Shown here: piece after piece, positions 16,301-24,112 of the stretch | Layout of the letters: every line of letters starts with the position of its first letter | Position numbering within the stretch: position 1 is the stretch's first letter | Assembly (NCBI GenBank): GCA_002929055.1 | Contig: PERY01000024.1 | Coordinates: 1 to 40,835 of the forward strand | Source: Methylocystis sp. | Lineage (GTDB): Bacteria; Pseudomonadota; Alphaproteobacteria; Rhizobiales; Beijerinckiaceae | DNA: 40,835 nucleotides | Direction: 5' to 3' | The notes under the pieces: model-generated | The model's input: only the letters and a program-made list of their open reading frames with translations | The model's database searches: none | What the model was told of the DNA's origin: nothing | Made by a program: the position numbers and the translations under genes

Positions 16301-19300
16301 ATGAGCCAGCTTCTCATCAACCAGTTTCTCGCCCAGCTCGATGTCCTCAGGAAGGTCTCCGGCACGAATCGCGAAAGCGTTGTAAGCGAAGCCTTCAAGG
16401 ACTTGCTCAAGGGCTGGGGCAGACAGCACGATCTCGTCTTCATCCCCCAGTATGAATATGAAACGGCGATGAAGACGCGCGTCTATCCCGATGGCGCGCT
16501 GCTCTATTCACTTCGAATCCCGCTCGGCTATTGGGAGGCGAAGGACGAAGACGACGACATCGACAAGGAAATCGAGAAGAAGAAGCGCAAGGGCTATCCG
16601 CAGGACAACATTATTTTCGAGGATTCGCTTCAGGCCGTGCTGATCCAGAACCGGCACGAAGTGATTCGCGCGCCCTTCGACGACCGGGAGAGACTGGAGC
16701 GGCTGCTCAAGCTCTTTTTTGCTTACGAGCGGCAGGAAATCGCCGACTTTCGCAAGGCTGTCGCGCAATTCAAGGCCGACCTCCCCGCCGTTCTCGACGC
16801 CTTGCGCGGCAAGATCGAGGAGGCGAGCAAGACCAACGACGCCTTCGCCAGGGCGGAAAAGAAATTCCTCGACCATGCGCGCGACACGATCAACCCCAGC
16901 GTGACCGACGCCGACATTCGCGAAATGCTGATTCAGCATATTCTGACGGAAGACATTTTCGCGCGCGTTTTCGACGACGCGGAGTATCACCGCCAGAACA
17001 ATATCGCCAGGGAGCTTTACGCGCTGGAGGAAAAGCTTTTCTCGCGCGCGCAGAAGCTGCAAATGATCAAGGCGCTGGAATCCTATTACGCCGCCATCCG
17101 CACGGCCGCGTCGCAAATCCCGTCTCACGCGGAAAAGCAGACCTTCCTGAAGGTCATCTATGAGAATTTCTACAAGGTCTATAACCCCAAGGCGGCGGAC
17201 CGGCTGGGCGTCATCTATACGCCCAATGAAATCGTGCGCTTCATGATCGAAAGCGCCGACTGGTTATGTAATGAGCATTTCGGCAAGAGCCTTGTCGACA
17301 AGGGCGTCGACATCCTCGACCCTGCCACCGGCACAGGCACGTTTATTTGCGAGCTGCTGGAGCATTTTCGCGGGCAGAAGGAAAAGCTGGCCTATAAATA
17401 CAAGGAGGAACTGCACGCCAACGAAGTAGCCATCCTGCCCTATTACGTCGCCAATCTGAACATTGAGGCGACCTATGCGGCCATCACCGGGCAATATGCG
17501 GAATTTCCCAATCTTTGCTTCGTCGACACGCTGGATAATGTCGCCGGGCTCGGCAAGTTTTCCGGCCATCAGGAAGAACTTTTCGGCGCGATGAGCGAAG
17601 AGAATGTCGAGCGCATCAAGCGGCAGAACAAGCGCAGGATTTCCGTCATCATCGGCAACCCGCCCTACAACGCCAATCAGCAGAACGAAAACGACAACAA
17701 CAAAAACCGCGAGTATCCGCGTATCGACCAGCGCATCAAGGACACTTACATCAAGGAGAGCACGGCGCAGAAGACGAAGCTCTATGACATGTATGCGCGG
17801 TTTTTCCGCTGGGCCTCGGACAGAATTGCTGACGAAGGCATCATTGCATTTGTCACAAACCGAAGCTTCATCGAAAGCCGCACATTCGACGGCTTCCGAA
17901 AGATTGTCGAACGGGACTTTAATGAGATTTGGATTTTTGATTTGGGCGGCGATGTTCGCGCCAATCCGAAGCTCTCCGGCACAAAAAACAATGTCTTTGG
18001 CATACAAACGGGCGTGGCGATTTCATTCCTAGTAAAGCGCAGCGGAGTTGCGCCTCGGGGTAGGATTTTCTATGCGCGGCGGCCGGAGATGGAAACGCGC
18101 GAGGACAAGCTTAGCATTTTAGCTACAGCGAAAATGGAGGCGATAGAAGTCTCCGAGATACGGCCAGACACTAAGCAGACTTGGCTCAACCAAACTGACA
18201 ATGATTTTGACGACTTCATACCTGTAGCATCCAAAGAGACGAAGGCAGCCAAATCAGCGGGAAAAGAACGGGCCATATTTAAATTGTTTTCAATGGGCGC
18301 GATTACGGCTCGCGATGAGTGGGTACTTGATCTTGATAGGCTTCGCTTGGAGCAGAAGATTGCGCATCTGATTGACGCTTACAATTCAGATGCTGACAAA
18401 CTCAGGAAGGGTGCGACGTTAGCCCACGCTTCGTCGTCGATAAAGTGGAGTCGTTCTGTCAAGCGCGACCTTGAAGATGGAATAAAATACGAATTTTCCA
18501 GAAATAATATCATCAGTATATTATATCGACCCTTTGTTGTCCGAAATATTTACTTTGTGAAAAACATAGTTGAAATGCCAAATCAGATGCCTGCATTTTT
18601 TCCAAAAAGACACAACAACACGGCAATTTTTTTCAATGATCCCGGGGCGCGATCTCCATTTAGTCCTCTCTCTACAAAATATATCGGAGAATACCATCTC
18701 GCTGCTGCATCTGATGGGTTCCAATGTATTGCTCGCTATCGCTACCTGTCAGACAACTCCCGTGTGGACAACATCACGGACTGGGGCCTAAACGAGTTCA
18801 CAGCGCATTACAAGAAGCTCAAGCGCCCGATCACCAAGGACGCCATCTTCCATTACGTCTACGCCGTCCTGCACGATCCGATCTATCGCGAGAAATACGC
18901 GCTCAACCTCAAGCGCGAATTTCCGCGCATTCCCTTCTACAGGGATTTCTGGCGCTGGGCGGATTGGGGCGAAAAGCTCATGGCGCTGCATATCGGCTAT
19001 GAGAGCGAAAAGCCCTGGCCGTTGACGCGCACGGATACGAAAGACGAGAAGGCCGCGGGCGCGGGCGTCGCGCCCAGGGCTATCCTCAAGGCCGACAAGC
19101 CGCACGGAATCATCGTTCTCGACAGCGAGACGCAGCTTTCCGGCGTGCCCGCCAGCGCGTGGGATTACCGGCTCGGCAATCGCAGCGGGCTCGAATGGAT
19201 TCTCGACCAGTACAGGGAAAAGACGCCGAAAGACCCGACGATCCGCGAGAAGTTCAACACCTATCGCTTCAGGGACTACAAGGAAAAGGTCGCAGACCTC

Positions 19301-19375
19301 CTTGCGCGCGTCACGACCGTTTCCGTCGAGACGATGAAAATCGTCGAGGCGATGAAAGCCTTGAAGCGGGACTGA
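16301..19375 (+). CDS. Single-chain restriction endonuclease / N6-adenine DNA methyltransferase (Type IIG / Type ISP-like)
   Basis: A 1024-residue fusion. The N-terminal nuclease shows a PD-(D/E)xK site: Pro63-Asp64, then Glu79-Ala-Lys81 in GYWEAKDED. A helical linker (about 130-300) leads to a gamma-type adenine methyltransferase with DPATGTGTF (motif I, 340-348) and GNPPYN (motif IV, 452-457). A target-recognition region (about 600-830) and a C-terminal domain common to Type ISP-like enzymes follow. There is no helicase domain between nuclease and methyltransferase, so translocation is unlikely and Type IIG is the better fit. No separate specificity subunit or controller gene is adjacent. 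The ATG at 16301 starts the nuclease domain; a longer frame reads back through rppH. DNA from about 17850 to 18780 is clearly richer in AT than either flank, pointing to an exchanged recognition module and horizontal origin. Confidence 0.88.
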   Translation: MSQLLINQFLAQLDVLRKVSGTNRESVVSEAFKDLLKGWGRQHDLVFIPQYEYETAMKTRVYPDGALLYSLRIPLGYWEAKDEDDDIDKEIEKKKRKGYPQDNIIFEDSLQAVLIQNRHEVIRAPFDDRERLERLLKLFFAYERQEIADFRKAVAQFKADLPAVLDALRGKIEEASKTNDAFARAEKKFLDHARDTINPSVTDADIREMLIQHILTEDIFARVFDDAEYHRQNNIARELYALEEKLFSRAQKLQMIKALESYYAAIRTAASQIPSHAEKQTFLKVIYENFYKVYNPKAADRLGVIYTPNEIVRFMIESADWLCNEHFGKSLVDKGVDILDPATGTGTFICELLEHFRGQKEKLAYKYKEELHANEVAILPYYVANLNIEATYAAITGQYAEFPNLCFVDTLDNVAGLGKFSGHQEELFGAMSEENVERIKRQNKRRISVIIGNPPYNANQQNENDNNKNREYPRIDQRIKDTYIKESTAQKTKLYDMYARFFRWASDRIADEGIIAFVTNRSFIESRTFDGFRKIVERDFNEIWIFDLGGDVRANPKLSGTKNNVFGIQTGVAISFLVKRSGVAPRGRIFYARRPEMETREDKLSILATAKMEAIEVSEIRPDTKQTWLNQTDNDFDDFIPVASKETKAAKSAGKERAIFKLFSMGAITARDEWVLDLDRLRLEQKIAHLIDAYNSDADKLRKGATLAHASSSIKWSRSVKRDLEDGIKYEFSRNNIISILYRPFVVRNIYFVKNIVEMPNQMPAFFPKRHNNTAIFFNDPGARSPFSPLSTKYIGEYHLAAASDGFQCIARYRYLSDNSRVDNITDWGLNEFTAHYKKLKRPITKDAIFHYVYAVLHDPIYREKYALNLKREFPRIPFYRDFWRWADWGEKLMALHIGYESEKPWPLTRTDTKDEKAAGAGVAPRAILKADKPHGIIVLDSETQLSGVPASAWDYRLGNRSGLEWILDQYREKTPKDPTIREKFNTYRFRDYKEKVADLLARVTTVSVETMKIVEAMKALKRD

Positions 19376-20803
19376 TCACGCCCCCCGCACCAGCCTCGCG
19401 GCAAAAAACCCGTCGATCCCCGCGAGCCTTGCATCCTCGTTCGGCCAGAAACACGGCAGCGTGCGCAGGTCGCCATCCTTGCTGATGAATTCGGCGGGAA
19501 TCCCCTCATCGACCGTCACCGGCTCGCGGCGGAAGTCGGGGTTGCGGCGCAGGAAGGCGGCGATCTGATGTTCGCCTTCCTCGGGCTCCAGCGAACAGGT
19601 GCAATAGACGATGCGCCCGCCCGCTTTCGTGAGCAGCGCGGCGCGGGCGAGCATCTTGGCCTGCAACGCGGCCAGCGTCTCGATGTCGCCGGGCTTCTTG
19701 GTCCAGGGCACGTCCGGGTGGCGGCGCGCGGTGCCGGTGGCGGAACAGGGCGCGTCGATGAGAATGGCGTCGAAAGGCTGCGCCTGATAGCCGGTGGCGT
19801 CGCCCACCGCGACGTCGGCGCGCAGATCGAGCCGCGAGAGATTGGCCGAGAGCAGCTTCAAGCGCTCGGCGGAGCGGTCCAGCGCCACGACATGGGCGCG
19901 CGTCATGAGAAGCTGCGCCGTCTTGCCGCCGGGCGCCGCGCACATGTCGAGCACGCGCTCCTCGGGCTTGGTCGCGAGCAGGCGCGCGGGCAGAGCGGCG
20001 GCGGCGTCCTGCACCCACCATTCGCCGTCGCGATAGCCCGAAAGCTCGGGAATGGGCGTGTGCGCCTTCAGCCGCACGGAGCCGGTCGGCAGCACGACGC
20101 CATCGAGCGTCTGCGCCCATTCCTGCGCATCGGATTTCACCGTGAGGTCGAGCGGCGGCTCCTGCATATGCATGGCGCTGATGGCGCGCGCCGCCTCCTC
20201 GCCATAATGCTTGCGCCAGCGCTGCGCGAGCCAGGGCGGGGTGTCGTGCTCGCCGCCTGCCGCGAGTTCGAGAAATTCGTCGCGACGGCGCAGCAGATTG
20301 CGCAGCACGCCATTGACCATATTGGCGTACGGGCCGGTCTTGGGTTCGAGCTTGGTCGCGCGCACGGCGAGGTCGATCGCGGCATGGTCGGCGGCGTCGA
20401 GAAAGAGAAGCTGCGCGGCGGCGCCGATCAGCGTGTATTCGAGGCGCCCCGCCTGGCGCGGCAGCCCCTTTTCCAGCAATTCGCCAAGCGCATGGCGAAT
20501 GACGCCGAGGCGGCGCAGCGCGACGGTCGCAATGGAGCGCGTGAGCGCCACGTCGCGCGCGTCCATGCCGGTGAGGCGATTGGGCACCGCATTGGGCGAG
20601 AAACATTCATCGAGCCGATGGCCGCCCTGCACCACGTCGCTGACGATGGCGGCGGCGGCCATGCGCGCGGGCAGGCCCGGCGTCTTGGCGGCCTCCGCCT
20701 CGCGCGCGGCCTCCGCCGGCACGAAGCCTTGCCGCGCCGATTGCCGCGCTGGTTTCGACCGCCCGGGGAATGATTTACTATCGCTCAAACTGGCCGTCTC
20801 CAT
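19376..20803 (-). CDS. rsmB: 16S rRNA (cytosine-967-C5)-methyltransferase RsmB (Sun/Fmu)
   Basis: RsmB methylates C967 of 16S rRNA using S-adenosylmethionine. The N-terminal NusB-like RNA-binding domain (about 45-180) contains ANMVNGVLRNLLRR. The catalytic domain shows DMCAAPGGKTAQL (motif I, near 286), DAPCSATGTARRHPD with the release cysteine (near 350) and YCTCS with the nucleophilic cysteine (near 400). The length of 475 residues is slightly longer than E. coli (429) because of an Ala-rich N-terminal extension. I chose the ATG at 20803; another at 20836 adds 11 residues. Its stop directly abuts the stop of the convergent restriction-modification gene. Confidence 0.93.
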   Translation of the reverse strand: METASLSDSKSFPGRSKPARQSARQGFVPAEAAREAEAAKTPGLPARMAAAAIVSDVVQGGHRLDECFSPNAVPNRLTGMDARDVALTRSIATVALRRLGVIRHALGELLEKGLPRQAGRLEYTLIGAAAQLLFLDAADHAAIDLAVRATKLEPKTGPYANMVNGVLRNLLRRRDEFLELAAGGEHDTPPWLAQRWRKHYGEEAARAISAMHMQEPPLDLTVKSDAQEWAQTLDGVVLPTGSVRLKAHTPIPELSGYRDGEWWVQDAAAALPARLLATKPEERVLDMCAAPGGKTAQLLMTRAHVVALDRSAERLKLLSANLSRLDLRADVAVGDATGYQAQPFDAILIDAPCSATGTARRHPDVPWTKKPGDIETLAALQAKMLARAALLTKAGGRIVYCTCSLEPEEGEHQIAAFLRRNPDFRREPVTVDEGIPAEFISKDGDLRTLPCFWPNEDARLAGIDGFFAARLVRGA

Positions 20804-20877
20804 TGCCCAGGCGCAAGGCACCGAATCATAGCACATGCTCGTCGCCGGCGGGCGAGGAAAGCGGGAGGATCAACGCC

Positions 20878-21105
20878 ATGTCAGAGCCGGAAAAGTCTGC
20901 TCAAGCCACCAACGACAAGCAATCAAAGGGGAATCTGCCTCCGGCCGCGCAGCGCGCGCTGGCTGAGGCGCAAGCGCGGCGGCAGGCGGCGGCGCCCAAG
21001 TCTGAGGCGGAAAAGTCTGCGGCGCAAGAACTGGGCGGTCGCGACGGGCCGGATCCCGCCCGCTACGGCGACTGGGAGGTGAAGGGCCTCGCGAGCGACT
21101 TCTAG
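20878..21105 (+). CDS. DUF1674 / SDHAF4-like succinate dehydrogenase assembly factor
   Basis: A 75-residue protein whose C-terminus carries the DUF1674 signature GGRDGPDPARYGDWEVKG followed by LASDF. In mitochondria the homologue SDHAF4 (Sdh8) binds the free flavinated SDHA subunit and aids assembly of succinate dehydrogenase; a bacterial role is inferred by homology. The N-terminal half is polar, Ala/Lys/Gln-rich and probably disordered. The ATG at 20878 is preceded by GGGAGGAT. It is transcribed divergently from rsmB, and its stop overlaps the stop of the convergent dienelactone hydrolase gene (shared CTAG). Confidence 0.85.
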   Translation: MSEPEKSAQATNDKQSKGNLPPAAQRALAEAQARRQAAAPKSEAEKSAAQELGGRDGPDPARYGDWEVKGLASDF

Positions 21106-21896
21106 CCGACGCCCTGCGCGCGGAAAAAGGCGACCATCCGCCCCCAGGCGTCATGGGCCTCCGTCCGCCGGTAGCTCGGCCGGTAATCAGCGAAGAAGCC
21201 ATGCGGCGCGCGGTCGTAAAGCATGATGTCCGCCGGCGCGCCCGCCTTGGCGAGCCTGTCCTTCATGTCGAGAACGACGTCATAGGGGATGCCGGGATCA
21301 TCGCCGCCATAAAGGCCGAGCGTCTGGACCTTGATCTCGCCGGCGACGTCGATCGGCCAGCGCGGCTGCTGAGGGGTGCGCGGCCCGTCGAGCCTGCCGT
21401 ACCAGGGCGCGCAGGCGGCGAGGTTCGGGTTGTGCGCGGCGTAGAGCCAGGCGACGCGCCCGCCCCAGCAGAAGCCGGTGATCGCGGCGTGCGTGGCGTC
21501 GCCGCCCTTCCCGGCCGCATAGGCCAGCGCCTCGTCGAAGACGCCCATCGTCTCGACGTCCGGAACCTTCGCCACGATGGCGCGAATGGAGTCGATGTCC
21601 GGCGCCGTCAGCGGATCGCCGTAGCGCGCGAGATAATCCGGCGCGAGCGCGAAAAGACCGAGCTTGGCGAGGCGGCGCACGACGTCGCAGATATGCTCGT
21701 GCAGCCCGAAGATTTCCTGCGCGACGAGGACGATCGGCAGGTCGCGCCCGTGGTGGGGCCTCGCGAAATAGACCGGCGCGCCATTGGGCAGCGTGACCGT
21801 TCCCGTGTCGAGCCCCTCGGCGTCCGTCTTGACGGCCGTTATCGAGATTTCCCCCGCAGCCTTCGCAAAGCCTTTACCGCCCGTCTCTTCGGTCAT
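21102..21896 (-). CDS. Dienelactone hydrolase family protein
   Basis: A 264-residue alpha/beta hydrolase. The dienelactone-hydrolase triad is visible: Cys143 in GFCWGG, Asp200 in YGGDDPGIP and His232 in APHGFF. The conserved Glu61 in AQEIFGLHEHICD gates the cysteine in the family. The family name derives from chlorocatechol degradation, but most genomic members have unknown physiological substrates, and nothing nearby suggests aromatic catabolism. I chose the ATG at 21896 because it has a strong ribosome site (GGAGGAAA); the longer frame to 22127 adds a basic, non-conserved leader that runs into the kup regulatory region. Confidence 0.88.
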   Translation of the reverse strand: MTEETGGKGFAKAAGEISITAVKTDAEGLDTGTVTLPNGAPVYFARPHHGRDLPIVLVAQEIFGLHEHICDVVRRLAKLGLFALAPDYLARYGDPLTAPDIDSIRAIVAKVPDVETMGVFDEALAYAAGKGGDATHAAITGFCWGGRVAWLYAAHNPNLAACAPWYGRLDGPRTPQQPRWPIDVAGEIKVQTLGLYGGDDPGIPYDVVLDMKDRLAKAGAPADIMLYDRAPHGFFADYRPSYRRTEAHDAWGRMVAFFRAQGVG

Positions 21897-22029
21897 CGAG
21901 ATTTCCTCCGCCCCGACTCGGTGTTTGAGGCAGGGTGCGCGCGCGCTGGCGCGACCGCAAGCGGCAGGGCGCGCTTTTTGCAGTGCAGAACTTGGCCTTC
22001 TCATCGGCGAGAAAAGGGCGTATATGCCC

Positions 22030-22068
22030 GCTCCGTCCGCGGGAGCGCCCCTCTCGCGAAGGAGAGGG
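22030..22068 (+). other. Two short adjacent inverted repeats in the leader between dienelactone hydrolase and kup genes
   Basis: GCTCC (22030-22034) pairs with GGAGC (22042-22046), and CCCTCTC (22049-22055) pairs with GAGAGGG (22062-22068). They lie 95-133 bases before the first kup start. No T-tract follows, so they are not ordinary terminators. They may be leader structures or an interspersed repeat; function unknown. Confidence 0.35.
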
Positions 22069-22162
22069 CCGAGTTTGTGTTTGCCCGTAAGGTCGCAATG
22101 AAGCCGCACGCCGCTTCTTCGCCGCATCGCGCGCCGAATTTTCTTCGCAAAAGGAAAGCCGC

Positions 22163-24088
22163 ATGACGCAGGAAACCGGCGCCGAGCCGCAGGCCGCCGC
22201 GCCTGCCGCGGAGCAGGGCGGACACGAACATGGCGAAGGCGGACTCGCCGGCCTCGTCATCGGCTCGATCGGCGTCGTCTACGGCGACATCGGCACGAGC
22301 CCGCTCTATGCGCTGCGCGAGTCGCTCGCCCATCAGGTGCAGGCGGACGAACTGACCGAAGAAGGCGTGATCGGCTCGATCTCGCTGCTGATCTTCGCGC
22401 TGATTTTCACAGTCACGATCAAATATATTTTCTTCGTGATGCGCGCCGACAACCGCGGCGAAGGCGGCATTCTCTCGCTGATGGCGCTGGCGCAGACGGC
22501 GCTCGGCCGGCAGACGAAGATCGCCTTTCTGCTGGGCGTCGGCGGCGCGGCGCTCTTCGCCGGCGAAGCGATGATCACGCCCGCGATCTCGGTGCTCTCG
22601 GCCATCGAGGGCCTCGAACTGGTCACCCACCGCTTCAGCGAATTCGTGATGCCGATCACGATCTTCATTCTCGTGACGCTGTTCTGGGTGCAAAGCCACG
22701 GGACGGCGCGCGTCGCGGCCCTCTTCGGGCCGATCATGATCATCTTCTTTCTCACAATCGGCGTGCTCGGCGCCTCGCATATCGCCGACGCGCCGGAGGT
22801 GCTCTGGGCCTTCGATCCACGTCGCGGGATCGTCTTCCTCCTCACCCATGGCTGGCTCGGCTTCGCCGTGCTCGGCTCGGTCTTTCTGGCGGTGACGGGC
22901 GTCGAGGCGCTCTATGCCGACATGGGCCATTTCGGCCGCTTTCCGATCCAACTCGCCTGGCTTTGCTTCGTGCTGCCGGCGCTGCTGCTCAATTACCTCG
23001 GCCAGGGCGCGCTGATCCTGTCGCACCCGGAAGCGGTCGGGAACCCCTTCTTCCTGATGGCGCCCGACTGGGGCCTGCTGCCGCTCGTCATATTGTCGAC
23101 GCTCGCGACGACCATCGCTGCGCAGGCGGTCATCACCGGCGCTTTTTCCCTCTCGCGTCAGGCGATTCAGCTCGGTCTGCTGCCGCGCCTCGAGATCACT
23201 CACACGTCTGCGATGCTGGAGGGGCAGATTTACATCGGCCGCATCAACCGCCTGCTGCTCATAGGCGTGCTGCTGCTCGTGATCGCCTTCAAGAGCTCCT
23301 CGGCGCTGGCTTCCGCCTATGGCATTGCGGTCACGGGCACGATGGTGCTCTCGACCTCGCTGCTCTTCATCGTCGCCTGGCGCAAATGGGGCTGGCCGCT
23401 CTGGCTCGCGATCATTTTCGCGACGTCCTTCCTCATCGTCGAATTCATGTTCCTCGCCGCCAATCTGATGAAGGTGAAGGATGGCGGATGGGTTCCGCTC
23501 GTGCTCGGCGGTTGCGTCATGATCGTGATGTGGACCTGGGTGCGCGGCACGCGGCTGCTGGCCGAGAAGACCCACCGGGACTCGATCCCGATCATGGGCC
23601 TTATCGCCATGCTGCAGAAATCGAAGCCGACCCGCGTTTCCGGCACGGCGATCTTTCTGACGAGCGACCCGAATGTCGCACCCACCGCGCTCATGCACAA
23701 CATCAAGCACAACAAGGTTCTGCACGAGCGCGTGCTCATCATCTGCGTGCGCACCGAAAACCGCCCGCGCGTCTTGCCCGAAAGGCGCTTCGAACTGACG
23801 AAGCTTTCCGACGATTTCTCCACCGCGACGCTGCACTACGGCTTCATGGAAAGCCCGCGCGTTCCCGCCGCCCTCGCGCAGATGCGCAAGGCGGGCTTCA
23901 AATACGACATCATGACCACGAGCTTTTTCCTCGGGCGACGGTCGATCAAGGAAAGCCCGGCCTCGGAGATGCCGGTGTGGCAGGACAAGCTCTATGTCGC
24001 GTTGACGAAGCAGGCGGCGAACGCCACGGACTTCTTCTCCATTCCATCGGATCGCGTGGTGGAGCTGGGGGCGCAGGTGACCATTTGA
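22163..24088 (+). CDS. kup: KUP/HAK/KT family potassium transporter, copy 1
   Basis: A 641-residue inner-membrane K+ uptake protein of the KUP family, which imports K+ with protons. The N-terminal signature GSIGVVYGDIGTSPLYALRES (about residues 33-53) is unmistakable. About twelve membrane segments cover residues 30-460. ITPAISVLSAIEGLEL and EALYADMGHFG are further family blocks. The remaining 180 residues are the soluble C-terminal domain. The start is preceded by AAAGGAAAGCCGC. It is followed 24 bases later by a second kup gene of identical length. Confidence 0.94.
   Translation: MTQETGAEPQAAAPAAEQGGHEHGEGGLAGLVIGSIGVVYGDIGTSPLYALRESLAHQVQADELTEEGVIGSISLLIFALIFTVTIKYIFFVMRADNRGEGGILSLMALAQTALGRQTKIAFLLGVGGAALFAGEAMITPAISVLSAIEGLELVTHRFSEFVMPITIFILVTLFWVQSHGTARVAALFGPIMIIFFLTIGVLGASHIADAPEVLWAFDPRRGIVFLLTHGWLGFAVLGSVFLAVTGVEALYADMGHFGRFPIQLAWLCFVLPALLLNYLGQGALILSHPEAVGNPFFLMAPDWGLLPLVILSTLATTIAAQAVITGAFSLSRQAIQLGLLPRLEITHTSAMLEGQIYIGRINRLLLIGVLLLVIAFKSSSALASAYGIAVTGTMVLSTSLLFIVAWRKWGWPLWLAIIFATSFLIVEFMFLAANLMKVKDGGWVPLVLGGCVMIVMWTWVRGTRLLAEKTHRDSIPIMGLIAMLQKSKPTRVSGTAIFLTSDPNVAPTALMHNIKHNKVLHERVLIICVRTENRPRVLPERRFELTKLSDDFSTATLHYGFMESPRVPAALAQMRKAGFKYDIMTTSFFLGRRSIKESPASEMPVWQDKLYVALTKQAANATDFFSIPSDRVVELGAQVTI
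24018..24057 (+). repeat. 3' end of kup copy 1, identical over 40 bases to kup copy 2
   Basis: Bases 24018-24057 are identical to 25968-26007, exactly 1950 bases apart, although the two genes differ much more in their 5' thirds. The match covers the codons for NATDFFSIPSDR. It is a direct repeat that could support recombination or gene conversion. Confidence 0.8.
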
Positions 24089-24112
24089 ATCTGCGTTTTT
24101 GAGGAGGCGGTC

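Noticed and set aside
16301..19375. A larger defence island (Type I R-M, BREX, abortive infection) around the restriction-modification gene
   Set aside because: Flanking genes are rppH and rsmB, both housekeeping. There is no transposase, integrase, tRNA end or second defence gene.
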